Shown here: piece by piece, positions 17,523-26,025 of the stretch
How the letters are laid out: each line of letters begins with the position of its first letter
How positions within the stretch are numbered: the first letter of the stretch is position 1
NCBI RefSeq assembly: GCF_019464495.1
Contig: NZ_CP080492.1
Location: forward strand, 434,001 to 498,000
Length of the DNA: 64,000 nucleotides
DNA from: Leucobacter luti
GTDB taxonomy: Bacteria > Actinomycetota > Actinomycetes > Actinomycetales > Microbacteriaceae
Reading direction: 5' to 3'
Position numbers and translations under genes: made by a program
The notes under the pieces: generated by a model
Told to the model about the DNA's origin: nothing
Database searches by the model: none
What the model saw: only the letters and a program-made list of their open reading frames with translations

Positions 17523-19334
17523 CTACGGCCGCAGTCTCCGGCGCAATAGATCGATCCGCTTCTGCAATTGCGTCACTGATGCCTGTGGCACCGCAGGACC
17601 GCCGCAGACCCGCCGGAGTTCCGTATGGATGTCCTTGTGCGGCTCCCCCGATACTTTGGAGTACATCCCGACCAGGCTCGACAGCAGCTTGCGCTGCTCA
17701 CCCAGCGTGCGGTGCAGCGCTTCAGGCGCCTCCGAACGGTCCGGTGCATGTTCCAAGATCCCCTGCTTCGAGGCGCTGCGCTTTGCCTGACGCGCCTGAC
17801 GCTGTTGGAGAAGCGCCTTCACTTCCTGAGGCTCCAAGAGCCCCGGGAAGCCGAGGAAGTCAAGTTCCTCTTCGCTCTCCACTTCGGCGTAGCCGCCAAA
17901 CTCGGCACCATCAAACACTGCACGATCGAAGTGCGCATCAGACGCAAGCGCCTGATACACGAACCCTTCTCCCTCAAGCAGCTCGGACGAAGCCTTGTCC
18001 TCCCGCTCAGCCTCGGACATGAGCGCGGCTTCGGCATCCCACATCTCTTCCGCGCTCGCTGGACCTTCGAGCACGTGGCCGCGTTCCTTTTCCAGCTCGG
18101 AGGCAAGCTGCATCAGTGCTGGCACGTTCGGGATAAACACGGAAGCGACCTCGCCCCGGCGGCGCGAGCGCACGAAGCGGCCAATCGCTTGAGCGAAGAA
18201 CAGCGGCGTCGAAGAGCTCGTGGCGTACACGCCAACAGCAAGCCGGGGCACGTCCACGCCCTCAGATACCATGCGGACGGCCACCATCCAGCGCGAATCC
18301 CCCTTGGAGAATTCGTCGATGCGCTCGCTCGCCCCCGTGTCGTCAGACAGGATCAGTGCGACCTGCTCCCCCGTGATCTCACGGAGCTGGCGCGCGTAGG
18401 ACTTCGCCGAGGCGTGATCCGTCGCGATCACCAGCCCGCCGGCATCGGGCACGGTCTCACGCACTTCGGTGAGGCGCCGATCCGCTGCCTTGAGCACTTT
18501 CCCAATCCAGTCACCAGCAGGATCAAGCGCCGTGCGCCAGGCCTGCGAGGTGATGTCCTTCGTGTTCCCCTCGCCGAGACTCGCTTCCATCTCCTCGCCA
18601 GCAGAAGTCTGCCACCGCATTTTGCCTGCGTAGACCATGAAGATCACCGGGCGCACGATGCCGTCAGCGAGCGCACGGCCGTACCCGTAGTCGTAGTCCG
18701 TCAGGGACACCGTCGTTCCATCGGGCTGGGGCGCGTATTCCACGAACGGGATCTGCGCGTCGTCCGAGCGGAACGGCGTTCCGGTGAGTGAGAGCCGCCT
18801 CGTCGCCGAGCCATAGGCCTCACGGATCGCGTCGCCCCAGCTCAGCGCGTCACCTCCGTGGTGGACCTCATCGAGGATCACGAGCGTGTCGGTGTACTCA
18901 GTGAGCAAGCGGTGTTGCACCGGCTTCATCGCGACCTGTGCGTAGGTCACTGCCACTCCATGAAAATGGCTGCCGTAGCCGAATCCGTCACTATTGGCGT
19001 AGTTGGGGTTCAACCTGATGCCGGCGCGCATCGCCGCATCGGCCCACTGAGTTTTGAGGTGTTCAGTGGGGGCCACCACGATGATCTGACGCACCGTGTG
19101 GTTGGCGCGAAGGATCGAAGCGAGGCGCAAGGCGAACGTGGTCTTCCCTGCTCCAGGGGTCGCCGAAGCGAGGAAGTCTCGAGGCGAGGCATCGAGATAG
19201 CGTTTTATCGCCTCCTCCTGCCAAGCGCGCAGCGTGCCGGCGGTGCCGTGCGCCGCTCGCTCTGGATAGGCGGGCGGCAAATGTTCGGCTGCGCTGGTCC
19301 CCGGCAGGTGGAGGCCCGGGTCCGAATCTGTCAC
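17523..19334 (-). CDS. Superfamily 2 DEAD/DEAH-box helicase
   Basis: 603-residue SF2 helicase of the XPB/RadD-like group common in Actinobacteria. Motifs: TLRAWQEEAI (Q-like), Walker A SATPGAGKTTFALRLA, VVAPTEHLKTQW (Ia), VILDEVHHGGD (DEVH), SLTGTPFRSDD (III), VAVRMVSEGVDVPRLAVGVYAT (V) and FAQAIGRFVRSRRRGE (VI). The C-terminal 200 residues are charged and probably helical (EEMWDAEAALMSEAEREDKA; ALLQQRQARQAKRSASK) and hold no known domain I can name. Likely nucleic-acid remodelling or repair. Divergent from the SGNH gene by 67 bp. Confidence 0.88.
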   Translation of the reverse strand: MTDSDPGLHLPGTSAAEHLPPAYPERAAHGTAGTLRAWQEEAIKRYLDASPRDFLASATPGAGKTTFALRLASILRANHTVRQIIVVAPTEHLKTQWADAAMRAGIRLNPNYANSDGFGYGSHFHGVAVTYAQVAMKPVQHRLLTEYTDTLVILDEVHHGGDALSWGDAIREAYGSATRRLSLTGTPFRSDDAQIPFVEYAPQPDGTTVSLTDYDYGYGRALADGIVRPVIFMVYAGKMRWQTSAGEEMEASLGEGNTKDITSQAWRTALDPAGDWIGKVLKAADRRLTEVRETVPDAGGLVIATDHASAKSYARQLREITGEQVALILSDDTGASERIDEFSKGDSRWMVAVRMVSEGVDVPRLAVGVYATSSSTPLFFAQAIGRFVRSRRRGEVASVFIPNVPALMQLASELEKERGHVLEGPASAEEMWDAEAALMSEAEREDKASSELLEGEGFVYQALASDAHFDRAVFDGAEFGGYAEVESEEELDFLGFPGLLEPQEVKALLQQRQARQAKRSASKQGILEHAPDRSEAPEALHRTLGEQRKLLSSLVGMYSKVSGEPHKDIHTELRRVCGGPAVPQASVTQLQKRIDLLRRRLRP

Positions 19335-19401
19335 AGCGCCCTAGACTATCGGTACTGCGTGCGCACCAGACCTGGAGCGCCCTGGATGATCGGAGCTTCG
19401 T

Positions 19402-20217
19402 ATGGCAGAGGATCGGGCGGGAATCGAGCTTCCCTGGTCACGTTTCGTGGCCATCGGGGATTCCTTCACTGAAGGTGTGGGTGATCCCGATGCTGACAGC
19501 CCGGGCGGGTTGCGCGGATGGGCAGATCGCTTCGCGGAGGTACTCGCCGAGTACGACGACGAGTTTGCCTACGCGAACCTCGCAGTCCGCGGAAAGCTGA
19601 TCCAGCAGATCACCGAGGAACAGGTTGCGGTGGCCCAGGACCTGCGCCCGGATCTCATCAGCGTGTGCGCCGGGGGCAATGACGTGATTCGGCCGGGGAC
19701 TGATCCTGACGAGGTCGCGGCGAAGCTCGATCGCATTGTGGAGCGGCTCAGCGAGACCGGAGCCACCATCATGTTGTTCACCGGGGTCGACACCGCCTTC
19801 CAGCCCGTGTTCCGCAGCATTCGCGGCAAAGTTGCCATTTTCAATGAGAACGTGCGGAAGGTGGCGCAGAAATACGACTGCGTCGTGGTCGATCAGTGGG
19901 CAATTCCCGAGTTGCAAGACAGCCGCTTCTGGGCAGGTGACCGCTTGCACCTGAACGCGCTCGGGCACAATACGATCGCCCGAGCGGCGCTCGACGTGCT
20001 CAATGTGCCGCATGAGCTCCCCGCAATGGATCCGCCGCCGCTGCCCGTGCGAAACTGGCGCGAGGCTCGCAAAGAAGATGTGGTGTGGGCGCGCGAGCAC
20101 CTCGTGCCCTGGGTGCTGCGCCGCATCAAGCATGTGTCGTCTGGTGACGGACTCGAAGCAAAGCGACCTCAGCCGCAGACGCTGCGGCCGCCGCGTCACG
20201 GCGGGAGCGACGCGTAA
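19402..20217 (+). CDS. SGNH/GDSL-family hydrolase
   Basis: 271-residue SGNH esterase/lipase. Block I FVAIGDSFTEGVGDPD (nucleophile Ser near residue 20), block II Gly in VRGKLIQQI, block III CAGGNDVIRP and block V WAGDRLHLNALGHNTIA (Asp...His) are all present. No signal peptide, so it is probably cytoplasmic. The C-terminal 60 residues are basic (LRRIKHVSSGDGLEAKRPQP). Substrate unknown; close homologues act on short-chain esters or acetylated sugars. Confidence 0.9.
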   Translation: MAEDRAGIELPWSRFVAIGDSFTEGVGDPDADSPGGLRGWADRFAEVLAEYDDEFAYANLAVRGKLIQQITEEQVAVAQDLRPDLISVCAGGNDVIRPGTDPDEVAAKLDRIVERLSETGATIMLFTGVDTAFQPVFRSIRGKVAIFNENVRKVAQKYDCVVVDQWAIPELQDSRFWAGDRLHLNALGHNTIARAALDVLNVPHELPAMDPPPLPVRNWREARKEDVVWAREHLVPWVLRRIKHVSSGDGLEAKRPQPQTLRPPRHGGSDA

Positions 20218-20306
20218 CACGAACCGTTCACCCGCTGGTTCTCGGAAAAACTCCGAACTCGCGTCACCCCCTGCCGCGGCGCAGGTCGACGCGCTAGGCT
20301 GGCGCC

Positions 20307-20660
20307 ATGGCATCTCTCACGAAGCAGCTTGCAGACACCGTGACGCAGGTCGGGGTGCACTCCGCCTACGGCGAACCCGTCGAGACCGGGGGCACCACGA
20401 TCATGCCCGTCGCCACGACCTGGTACGGCTTTGGCGCCGGCGAGGGGACTGGGGCGGGCGGTGTCTCTGAGGAGGCCACGCAGGGCGAGGGCTCTGGCGG
20501 CGGCGGGGGCGGGATCTCGATCCCGGTTGGCGCGTACGTGACCCGTGACGGCGCGACTCGCTTTGAACCGAATGTCGTTGCGCTGCTGGTCGTTGGCGCT
20601 CCGTTTGTGTGGGTCGCGGGTCGAGCGCTTGCGCGTGTCATCCGCGCACTGAAGCGCTAG
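20307..20660 (+). CDS. GerW/YtfJ-family protein
   Basis: 117-residue protein of the GerW (YtfJ) family. The diagnostic stretch GGTTIMPVATTWYGFGAGEG is followed by a Gly-rich linker (GEGSGGGGGGISIPVGAYVT) and a C-terminal membrane helix (VVALLVVGAPFVWVAGRALA). The family name comes from spore germination in Bacillus; non-sporulating Actinobacteria also carry it, role unknown. TAGGCT (20295-20300) ends 6 nt before ATG 20307, so the transcript is probably leaderless. Confidence 0.8.
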   Translation: MASLTKQLADTVTQVGVHSAYGEPVETGGTTIMPVATTWYGFGAGEGTGAGGVSEEATQGEGSGGGGGGISIPVGAYVTRDGATRFEPNVVALLVVGAPFVWVAGRALARVIRALKR

Positions 20661-20734
20661 CCGGACTCGCTGCAGGCCCTAGTCGGCTCGCTGCAGGCCC
20701 TAGTCGGCTCGCTGCAGGCGCTAGCTGGCTCGCC
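20657..20734. repeat. 21-bp tandem repeat between gerW-like and gluQ genes
   Basis: About 3.6 copies of CTAGTCGGCTCGCTGCAGGC(C/G), starting at 20657 (first copy 22 bp). The repeat starts in the stop of the GerW-like gene and runs into the end of gluQ (stop TAG at 20721-20723), so it makes up the whole space between the two convergent genes. Each unit holds a PstI-type CTGCAG and a CTAG. Confidence 0.85.
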
Positions 20735-21651
20735 AGGTCCACGGCTCCCGAGGCAGGTGAGCCGGGTCAAACCTGGCAACGAGTTGCTGCAGGGTGACCG
20801 CTTCACCCGGGGCCGCAAGCCCAAGCGATTGCGCAAGCAGCGCGCACGGCTGCAGTATCCATACCGCCCGCCGCGAGATCCGACAGCGTCACCGCGCCGT
20901 CACGCTTCGCTAGCCGTGCTCCCGTAGGACCGAGCACGAGCGGCACGTGAGCGTATTGGACGGTGGGCGGGGTAGGCAGACCGAGCAAGCGCTGCAGCAG
21001 GATCTGTCGCGGCGTCGATGAGGCGAGGTCGTCTCCCCGGACGACCTGGTCGATTCCCATCTCCGCATCGTCGACGACCACTGCGAGATTATAGGCAATC
21101 GTCCCGTCGCCTCGGCGCAGCACAAAATCATCAATGTCGCCGCGGGTCTCCCCGAGCACGAGGTCTGTGAATCCCCCCGTGTTCACGGCGGCAGGCGCGC
21201 GCAGCCTGAGCGCTGGCAACCGCGGAGCGATTGCGTGTCGTGCGGCAGCTCGCTCCGCCGCAGTCCGGTTGCGGCACGTTCCGGGGTAGGCACCCGGCGG
21301 AGCATGCGGCGCACTCGGCGCGGCGAGAATGTCCTTCCGCGTGCACGTGCACTCGTACACCAGATCAGCGGCTGCGAGCTGCGCAATCGCCGCTTCATGC
21401 GCCGCAGCACAGTCTGATTGCAGGATCACGGGACCATCCCAGTCGATACCCAGCTTGGTCAGGTCGGTGAGCTGGTGCTCAGCACTGCCAGCGTCGCGAG
21501 CACGGTCGAGATCCTCGATCCGCATGAGGAAGTCACGACCGGTCGTGCGCGCGAACAGCCACGCGAGTAGCGCAGTGCGCAGATTGCCGAGGTGCAGGTC
21601 TCCCGAGGGGCTCGGCGCGTATCGCCCGGCCCCGGCTCGTCGCTCTGGCAT
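20721..21651 (-). pseudogene. gluQ: Glutamyl-Q tRNA(Asp) synthetase GluQ, frameshifted near the C-terminus
   Basis: GluQ glutamylates queuosine in tRNA-Asp and is a GluRS catalytic-domain paralogue. From ATG 21651 (MPERRAGAGRYAPSPSG) it carries the HIGH-like LHLGN, zinc-site Cys (YECTCTRK, PGTCRNR), VDDAEMGIDQVVRGDDL and the degenerate KMSK RLAKRDGAV. After GGMDTAAVRA the frame runs into a stop at 20803. Shifting frame near 20839-20847 (restoring two bases or removing one) gives LLAQSLGLAA...FDPAHLPREPWTWRAS and a stop at 20721, the typical end, for about 310 residues. The shift lies in a GCGCGC tract, like that in mshC. Probably an error, or a mild C-terminal truncation. Confidence 0.82.
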
Positions 21652-21771
21652 TCCTTTATCCTGCCACGGCCGCGCCTCGTGAGCACGCTCGATCGGTTGC
21701 GCGACACGCCGGTGCGATCCATAGACTCGTGGGAGCACGCCTCTGCGACCGTGACGACACAGGAGACCACC

Positions 21772-23118
21772 ATGGCTGATCTGCATCCCCTCAAGCGCCA
21801 ATTAGGTGACCGCCTCATCACAGATCGAGAAGTCATGGCGGCCTACGCTCACGACACCTCGCGTGTCAGTCCGGAGGGCACGCCGCTCGCGCTCGTACGC
21901 GCGGAACGCACTGAGGATATTGCCGCGGCTCTGAGCTGGGCGCATACGCACGGAGTGCCGGTCAGCGTTCGAGGTGCTGGCACCGGCCTCACGGGAGGTG
22001 CGAATGCTTACAACGGTGGGCTCATCGTCTCACTCGCCGACATGACCGACATCATCGAGATTGATCGGGAGAACCGCACCGCTACGGTGCAGGCCGGGGT
22101 GATCACCGCCGAGCTCGACGCGCACGCGCGCACCGTCGGACTATTCTTCCCACCAGATCCCGCAAGCGCCCGCACCTGCACCGTTGGCGGCAACATTGCA
22201 ACCAATGCTGGTGGCCTGCGCTGCGTAGCCCACGGGGTGACGAACGACTCGATTGCAGCGCTCGTCGTGGTGCTGGCCGACGGTCGTGTGATGCGCACCG
22301 GCAGCCGCACACGGAAGAACGTCGTCGGCTACGACCTCACGAGCCTCTTCGTCGGATCAGAGGGCACGCTCGGAGTGGTCACTGAGGCCACTGTGCGGCT
22401 CAAGCCGGTGCCGCCCGGCACTCCGCGAACGTTCCGGGCCAGCTTCGACACGCTGGAAGATGCCGGTCGTGCCGTTACCGCGATCGTGAACGGCGCGGCA
22501 CAGCCCGAAGTGCTCGAGCTGATGGATGCGCTGAGCGTCGAGATTATCGAGTCGTTCCACCCGAGCGGGCTCACGGTCCCTGCTGGCGCGATGCTCGTTG
22601 GCCAGACCGTCGGGCTCGACGCCGCAGCGAAGGCAGAGGCGATCACGGCGACGTGCCGCGCAACCGGGGCGACCGACACCGAGATTTCGGAGTCGGACTC
22701 CCTGCTCGAGGCGCGCAGACTCTCAAACCCCGCCCTCAATGCGCGCGGCCTGAAGATCAGCTGCGACGTGGGCGTCCCTGTCGCTGCCCTCGCCGACGTG
22801 TTCCACGGCATCTCGGAGATTTCGGCCAGGCATGACAAGCGCGTTTCGACCGTGGCGCACGCGGGCGACGGCAACCTGCACAGCACTGTCGAGTCCCCCG
22901 ATACTCCCGAGGGCATCGCCGAGGCCGACGCGGTGATCGACGACATCACGAAGCTGGCGATCTCGCTCGGCGGCACGATCTCAGGGGAACACGGGATCGG
23001 ATCAGTGAAGCGGCACGAGCTACCGTGGCAGCTGGATGAGGCTGCGCTCGACGTGCAGCGCGCGATCAAGGCCGCGCTCGATCCGCGTGGGATCCTGACG
23101 CCAGGGCGGGCGATCTAA
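21772..23118 (+). CDS. FAD-binding oxidase (GlcD/D-lactate dehydrogenase type)
   Basis: 448-residue FAD-linked oxidase of the GlcD/DLD family. The PCMH-type FAD domain is at the N-terminus (PVSVRGAGTGLTGGANAYNGG; TVGGNIATNAGGLRCVAHG; VGYDLTSLFVGSEGTLGV). The FAD-oxidase C domain follows, ending with VAHAGDGNLHSTV and SLGGTISGEHGIGSVKRHEL. It probably oxidises a 2-hydroxy acid such as glycolate or D-lactate; substrate not determined. Start ATG 21772 has CAGGAGACC upstream; GTG 21751 is a possible alternative. Stands alone, divergent from gluQ. Confidence 0.9.
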   Translation: MADLHPLKRQLGDRLITDREVMAAYAHDTSRVSPEGTPLALVRAERTEDIAAALSWAHTHGVPVSVRGAGTGLTGGANAYNGGLIVSLADMTDIIEIDRENRTATVQAGVITAELDAHARTVGLFFPPDPASARTCTVGGNIATNAGGLRCVAHGVTNDSIAALVVVLADGRVMRTGSRTRKNVVGYDLTSLFVGSEGTLGVVTEATVRLKPVPPGTPRTFRASFDTLEDAGRAVTAIVNGAAQPEVLELMDALSVEIIESFHPSGLTVPAGAMLVGQTVGLDAAAKAEAITATCRATGATDTEISESDSLLEARRLSNPALNARGLKISCDVGVPVAALADVFHGISEISARHDKRVSTVAHAGDGNLHSTVESPDTPEGIAEADAVIDDITKLAISLGGTISGEHGIGSVKRHELPWQLDEAALDVQRAIKAALDPRGILTPGRAI

Positions 23119-23130
23119 CGCGTCCCGCCC
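23104..23130 (+). terminator. GC-rich hairpin over the FAD-oxidase stop codon
   Basis: GGGCGGG (23104-23110) pairs with CCCGCCC (23124-23130), and the loop contains the TAA stop. No T-run. Plausible transcription end. Confidence 0.4.
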
Positions 23131-23145
23131 ACGATCGGGCACCAA

Positions 23146-23322
23146 CTACGCGGTGACGTCGAGCATCCAGGTCACGCCGAAGCGATCGATGAGCATCCCG
23201 GTCACGCCGAAGCGATCGATGAGCATCCCGAAGCCTGGCCTCCACTCGGACGCCGAGCGCTCGGTGATGATCTCGGCTTCGGCACTGAGGCCTGCGCGAT
23301 ACTCGGTGAGCTCGGCGACTCC
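23146..23322 (-). pseudogene. Remnant of a PhnB-like VOC (glyoxalase-fold) protein with internal duplication
   Basis: On the minus strand about 58 codons resemble the C-terminal third of PhnB-type VOC proteins: AELTEYRAGLSAEAEIITE, then FGMLIDRFGVT twice in tandem and the family's final WMLDVTA. The N-terminal two thirds are not recognisable in any frame upstream. The doubled segment comes from a 30-bp tandem duplication (23161-23220). I read this as a decayed fragment; expression as a short protein is unlikely. Confidence 0.6.
23161..23230. repeat. 30-bp tandem duplication in the VOC remnant
   Basis: Two 30-bp copies (23161-23190 and 23191-23220) differ at one base, and ten bases of a third follow. 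The copies keep the reading frame, doubling the residues GMLIDRFGVT. Confidence 0.9.
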
Positions 23323-23494
23323 GGCAGAGGCGGTCCGGGAGTGCTCGGCGCAGCTGTGACTCCTGATGCTCAGCTCGCTCTGGCCCCACCACGACGGTGG
23401 GCGCCGTACGGAATCGTGGCGCGCCGCAGCTTTTGTCCGGGTTCGCGGGTGCCGCCCCTCCCGCACCGTCCCACTCACCTGAGAGAATCGACCC

Positions 23495-24076
23495 ATGACC
23501 GCCGCTACTCCCCCATCGCCGCACTGTTTCGCCGACGTAGAGGCGTGGCAAAGCTGGCTGCTCGCCAATGACACGAGCTCGGACGGGCTGTGGATCGTGC
23601 TCGCGAAAAAGGGCACGGTGTCACCCACCACACTGAATTATCAGGAGGCGCTCGAAGAAGCGCTCTGCAGCGGGTGGATCGATGGCCAGCGCAAGAGCCG
23701 CGACGAGCATACGTTTATGCAGCGCTTCACTCCCCGGCGGGCGCGGTCGCTGTGGTCCGTCCGCAACGTGGACATCACGGCCAGGCTGGAGGCGGAAGGC
23801 AGACTGCGCGCCGGTGGGATCCGAGAGATTGAGCGGGCGCAGGCGGACGGGCGGTGGGACCGGGCGTATGCCGGATCCGCCACCGCCGTTGCGCCTGCGG
23901 CGCTCACCACCGCACTCGCGGCTGCACCCGAAGCGGAGGCCATATTCGCCGCACTGAACAGCACTGATCGCTACAGCGCGCTGCACCCAATCCTCACTGC
24001 CCCGAGTGAGGCGACACGGGAACGCAGAATCGCGGCCCTCGTCGCCCGCTTCGCTGAAGCAGCGCGCACGCCCTAG
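23495..24076 (+). CDS. YdeI/OmpD-associated family protein
   Basis: 193-residue YdeI-like protein. Family marks: WLLANDTSSDGLWIVLAKKG, LNYQEALEEALCSGWIDGQRKSRDEHTFMQRFTPRRARSLWSVRN (split by short loops) and a C-terminal basic helix (ERRIAALVARFAEAAR). Homologues are small soluble proteins of unknown function, sometimes linked to antimicrobial-peptide resistance. Starts at ATG 23495; the 172 nt upstream hold only the VOC remnant's degraded 5' side. Confidence 0.85.
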   Translation: MTAATPPSPHCFADVEAWQSWLLANDTSSDGLWIVLAKKGTVSPTTLNYQEALEEALCSGWIDGQRKSRDEHTFMQRFTPRRARSLWSVRNVDITARLEAEGRLRAGGIREIERAQADGRWDRAYAGSATAVAPAALTTALAAAPEAEAIFAALNSTDRYSALHPILTAPSEATRERRIAALVARFAEAARTP

Positions 24077-24100
24077 TGGTTCATTAGACTTCAGGTGAAC

Positions 24101-24119
24101 TGGTCTAGCTCGTAGACCA
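24101..24119. promoter_or_regulatory. Inverted repeat upstream of pdxY
   Basis: TGGTCTA-GCTCG-TAGACCA, a perfect 7+5+7 inverted repeat ending 16 nt before the pdxY start. The arms resemble half sites used by GntR/FadR-type regulators (TGGT...ACCA). Candidate operator. Confidence 0.55.
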
Positions 24120-24135
24120 AGGACAGAATTGTCGC

Positions 24136-24987
24136 ATGCGTATTCTCTCGATCCAGTCCGCCGTCGCGTACGGGCACGTGGGCAACTCGGCTGCCGTGTT
24201 TCCGCTCCAGCGGCTCGGCGTCGACGTGATGCCGGTGTACACGGTCTGCTTCTCGAACCACACCGGGTACGGGGCGTGGCGCGGGCCACTGCTGAGCGGC
24301 GACGATGTGCGCGAGGTGGTGATGGGGATCGAGGAGCGCGGCGGCCTGGCGGGCGTAGATGCGGTGCTTTCCGGCTATCAGGGCAGCGACAGCATCGGCG
24401 ATGCGATTCTCGACGCCGTGGCGCGGGTGAAGCAGCACAGCCCCGACGCCATCTATGCGTGTGATCCGGTGCTCGGAAACGCCAAGTCCGGTTGCCACGT
24501 TGCGCCGGAGGTGCAGAACCTGATCCGGGACCGAGTGGTGCCGGCGGCCGATCTGATCACGCCGAATCAATTTGAGCTCGGTTTCATCACCGGCACCACG
24601 CCGGACACGCTCGAATCGACGCTGGCGTCGGTGGACGCTGCCCGGGCACTTGGGCCGAGCACGGTGCTGGTCACGAGCGTCGAGCGGCCAGAAGCCCCCG
24701 AGGGTACGATCGAGATGCTGGCGGTGACGCCGGAGGGCGCGTGGATCGTGCAGACGCCGCACCTACCGCTCAAGGCGAACGGCTCTGGCGATGTGACGGC
24801 TGCACTCTTCACGGCACACCTGCGAAGCACCGGCTCCGCCGCTGACGCCCTCGCCAGCACGGCGGCGAGCGTGTTCGAACTGCTGGAGCGCACGCTCGCC
24901 TCAGGGGAGCGCGAGCTGCAGCTTGTTGCCGCGCAAGAGTCGTACGTGGCGCCACGCGCTCGATTTGCCGTGGAGCGCGTGCGATAG
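24136..24987 (+). CDS. pdxY: Pyridoxal kinase PdxY
   Basis: Phosphorylates pyridoxal (vitamin B6 salvage) with ATP. The 283-residue ribokinase-fold protein has the PdxY/PdxK N-terminus (RILSIQSAVAYGHVGNSAAVF, FPLQRLGVDVMPVYTVCFSNH), the conserved GYQGSDSIGD loop, YACDPVLGNAKSGCHV and the anion-hole/catalytic motif LKANGSGDVTAALF. Length is typical (about 286). ATG 24136 follows an inverted repeat that probably regulates it. Tail to tail with crcB, 15 bp apart. Confidence 0.94.
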   Translation: MRILSIQSAVAYGHVGNSAAVFPLQRLGVDVMPVYTVCFSNHTGYGAWRGPLLSGDDVREVVMGIEERGGLAGVDAVLSGYQGSDSIGDAILDAVARVKQHSPDAIYACDPVLGNAKSGCHVAPEVQNLIRDRVVPAADLITPNQFELGFITGTTPDTLESTLASVDAARALGPSTVLVTSVERPEAPEGTIEMLAVTPEGAWIVQTPHLPLKANGSGDVTAALFTAHLRSTGSAADALASTAASVFELLERTLASGERELQLVAAQESYVAPRARFAVERVR

Positions 24988-25002
24988 CTGCTGGGCGCGC
25001 AG

Positions 25003-25368
25003 CTAGCTTTGCCCGAGCATAATCCCGAGCACGGCAAGCCCAATCGTGGCACAGAGCATGCCGAGCCCATTCAGCAGGGCCGCGCCGAAGCGGCGCTCAC
25101 GGAATAGTCGCACCGTATCGAGGCTCGCGGTGCTAAACGTCGTGTAGCCACCCAGGAAACCGGTCGCGAGGATCGCGGTGAGCGGCTCTGCGAGCGCAGC
25201 ACCCGTGACGACTCCGAGGGCGAACGATCCACTGAGATTGACCACGAGAATCCCCCACGGGAACCGCTTTCGCCATCGCTCGGGAACCCCCTGATCGAGG
25301 AGATACCTGGCCGCGGCACCAAGGCCGCCAGCGGCGCCGATACCGAGCGCGACGAGGACCCCGCTCAC
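25003..25368 (-). CDS. crcB: Fluoride efflux channel CrcB (subunit 1)
   Basis: 121-residue Fluc channel subunit with four predicted membrane helices. Conserved: LGAAARYLLD, FPWGILVVNLSGSFALGV (pore Asn) and ATGFLGGYTTFSTASLDT (Phe-box and sodium-site region). Actinobacteria often carry two adjacent crcB genes whose products form a heterodimer. GTG 25368 overlaps the stop of the second crcB (GTGA), so the pair is co-translated. No fluoride riboswitch was recognised upstream of the pair. Confidence 0.93.
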   Translation of the reverse strand: MSGVLVALGIGAAGGLGAAARYLLDQGVPERWRKRFPWGILVVNLSGSFALGVVTGAALAEPLTAILATGFLGGYTTFSTASLDTVRLFRERRFGAALLNGLGMLCATIGLAVLGIMLGQS

Positions 25369-25857
25369 CTCCCACCGTCCGTGTCGGATCGGGATCCCAC
25401 GCCATCCCCAGCGCTGGCGTCAACATGACGAGCGCCACGCGCTTCCTGCGCCCGCCGCCAGCCTCCGCCGAGCAGCACTCCGGCCCAGCTCGCCACGAAG
25501 CCGCCCAACAGCGTCGCGGCCGCGTAGCTCCCGGCGAGCCAGGCCTCGCCAGCAAGAATCTGCTCGGCCAGCTGCGTGGCGAGCAGACTGTACGTGGTGA
25601 ATCCCCGAGGATGCCTGTCCCCAGCAAGAGCCGCGCGCGCGATCCAGCCCCTCCGCCTGGCAGCACCTCGACCAGCAGACCGAGCAGCAGCGCCCCAGAA
25701 GATTCACGCTGAGCGTTCCGAGCGGCCAGCCTCCGGTCTCCCCGATGAGCGCCGATACCCCGTACCGCGCGAGCGAACCGAGCGCGCCGCCGAGTGCCAC
25801 CAGGCCAATCCCGGCGAGCGTGACACGCGCGGCGGCACTCGTCACTTCAGTCCCCAT
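25365..25857 (-). pseudogene. crcB: Fluoride efflux channel CrcB (subunit 2), two frameshifts
   Basis: ATG 25857 begins MGTEVTSAAARVTLAGIGLVALGGALGSLARYG (in two pieces) and reads to SVNLLG. There one G is missing from a G run (top strand C 25693-25696). The next frame gives LLLGTGILG before a second missing G (C 25603-25606), after which GFTTYSLLATQLAEQ appears. Restoring both bases gives an uninterrupted 164-residue Fluc protein with all signature segments, ending at TGA 25365. Two independent one-base losses, both in 4-base runs, make a sequencing artefact likely. Confidence 0.85.
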
Positions 25858-25980
25858 GATCGCCTTCCGCTTGGCCGCCGCCAGTAGGGGCCATCTTCCC
25901 ACGCGTTGGCCATCTCGAACCGCAGCTTGCCCGAGTGTCACGCGCGATACACCGATAAATTCGATGGTGCGCTACGCTAT

Positions 25981-25996
25981 GTTCGTCTAGCCGAAC
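25981..25996. promoter_or_regulatory. Palindromic operator before the metal ABC importer
   Basis: GTTCGTCTAGCCGAAC, a 14-of-16 palindrome, lies 30 nt before the binding-protein start and next to a -10-like TACGCTATG. It suits a DtxR/MntR-type metal repressor; the regulator is not in the window. Confidence 0.5.
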
Positions 25997-26025
25997 TTAT
26001 TTATTCACTGAACCGAAGGAGCTGA

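Noticed and set aside
20657..20734. Possible small CRISPR array
   Set aside because: Repeats are directly abutting with no spacers and no cas genes nearby; it is a simple tandem repeat.
25003..25857. Treating the two crcB genes as one duplicated pseudogene
   Set aside because: Paired crcB genes are normal in Actinobacteria, and the first copy is intact; the second is explained by two single-base losses.
25858..26025. Fluoride riboswitch before crcB
   Set aside because: I could not find the conserved fluoride aptamer blocks on the minus strand upstream of 25857.
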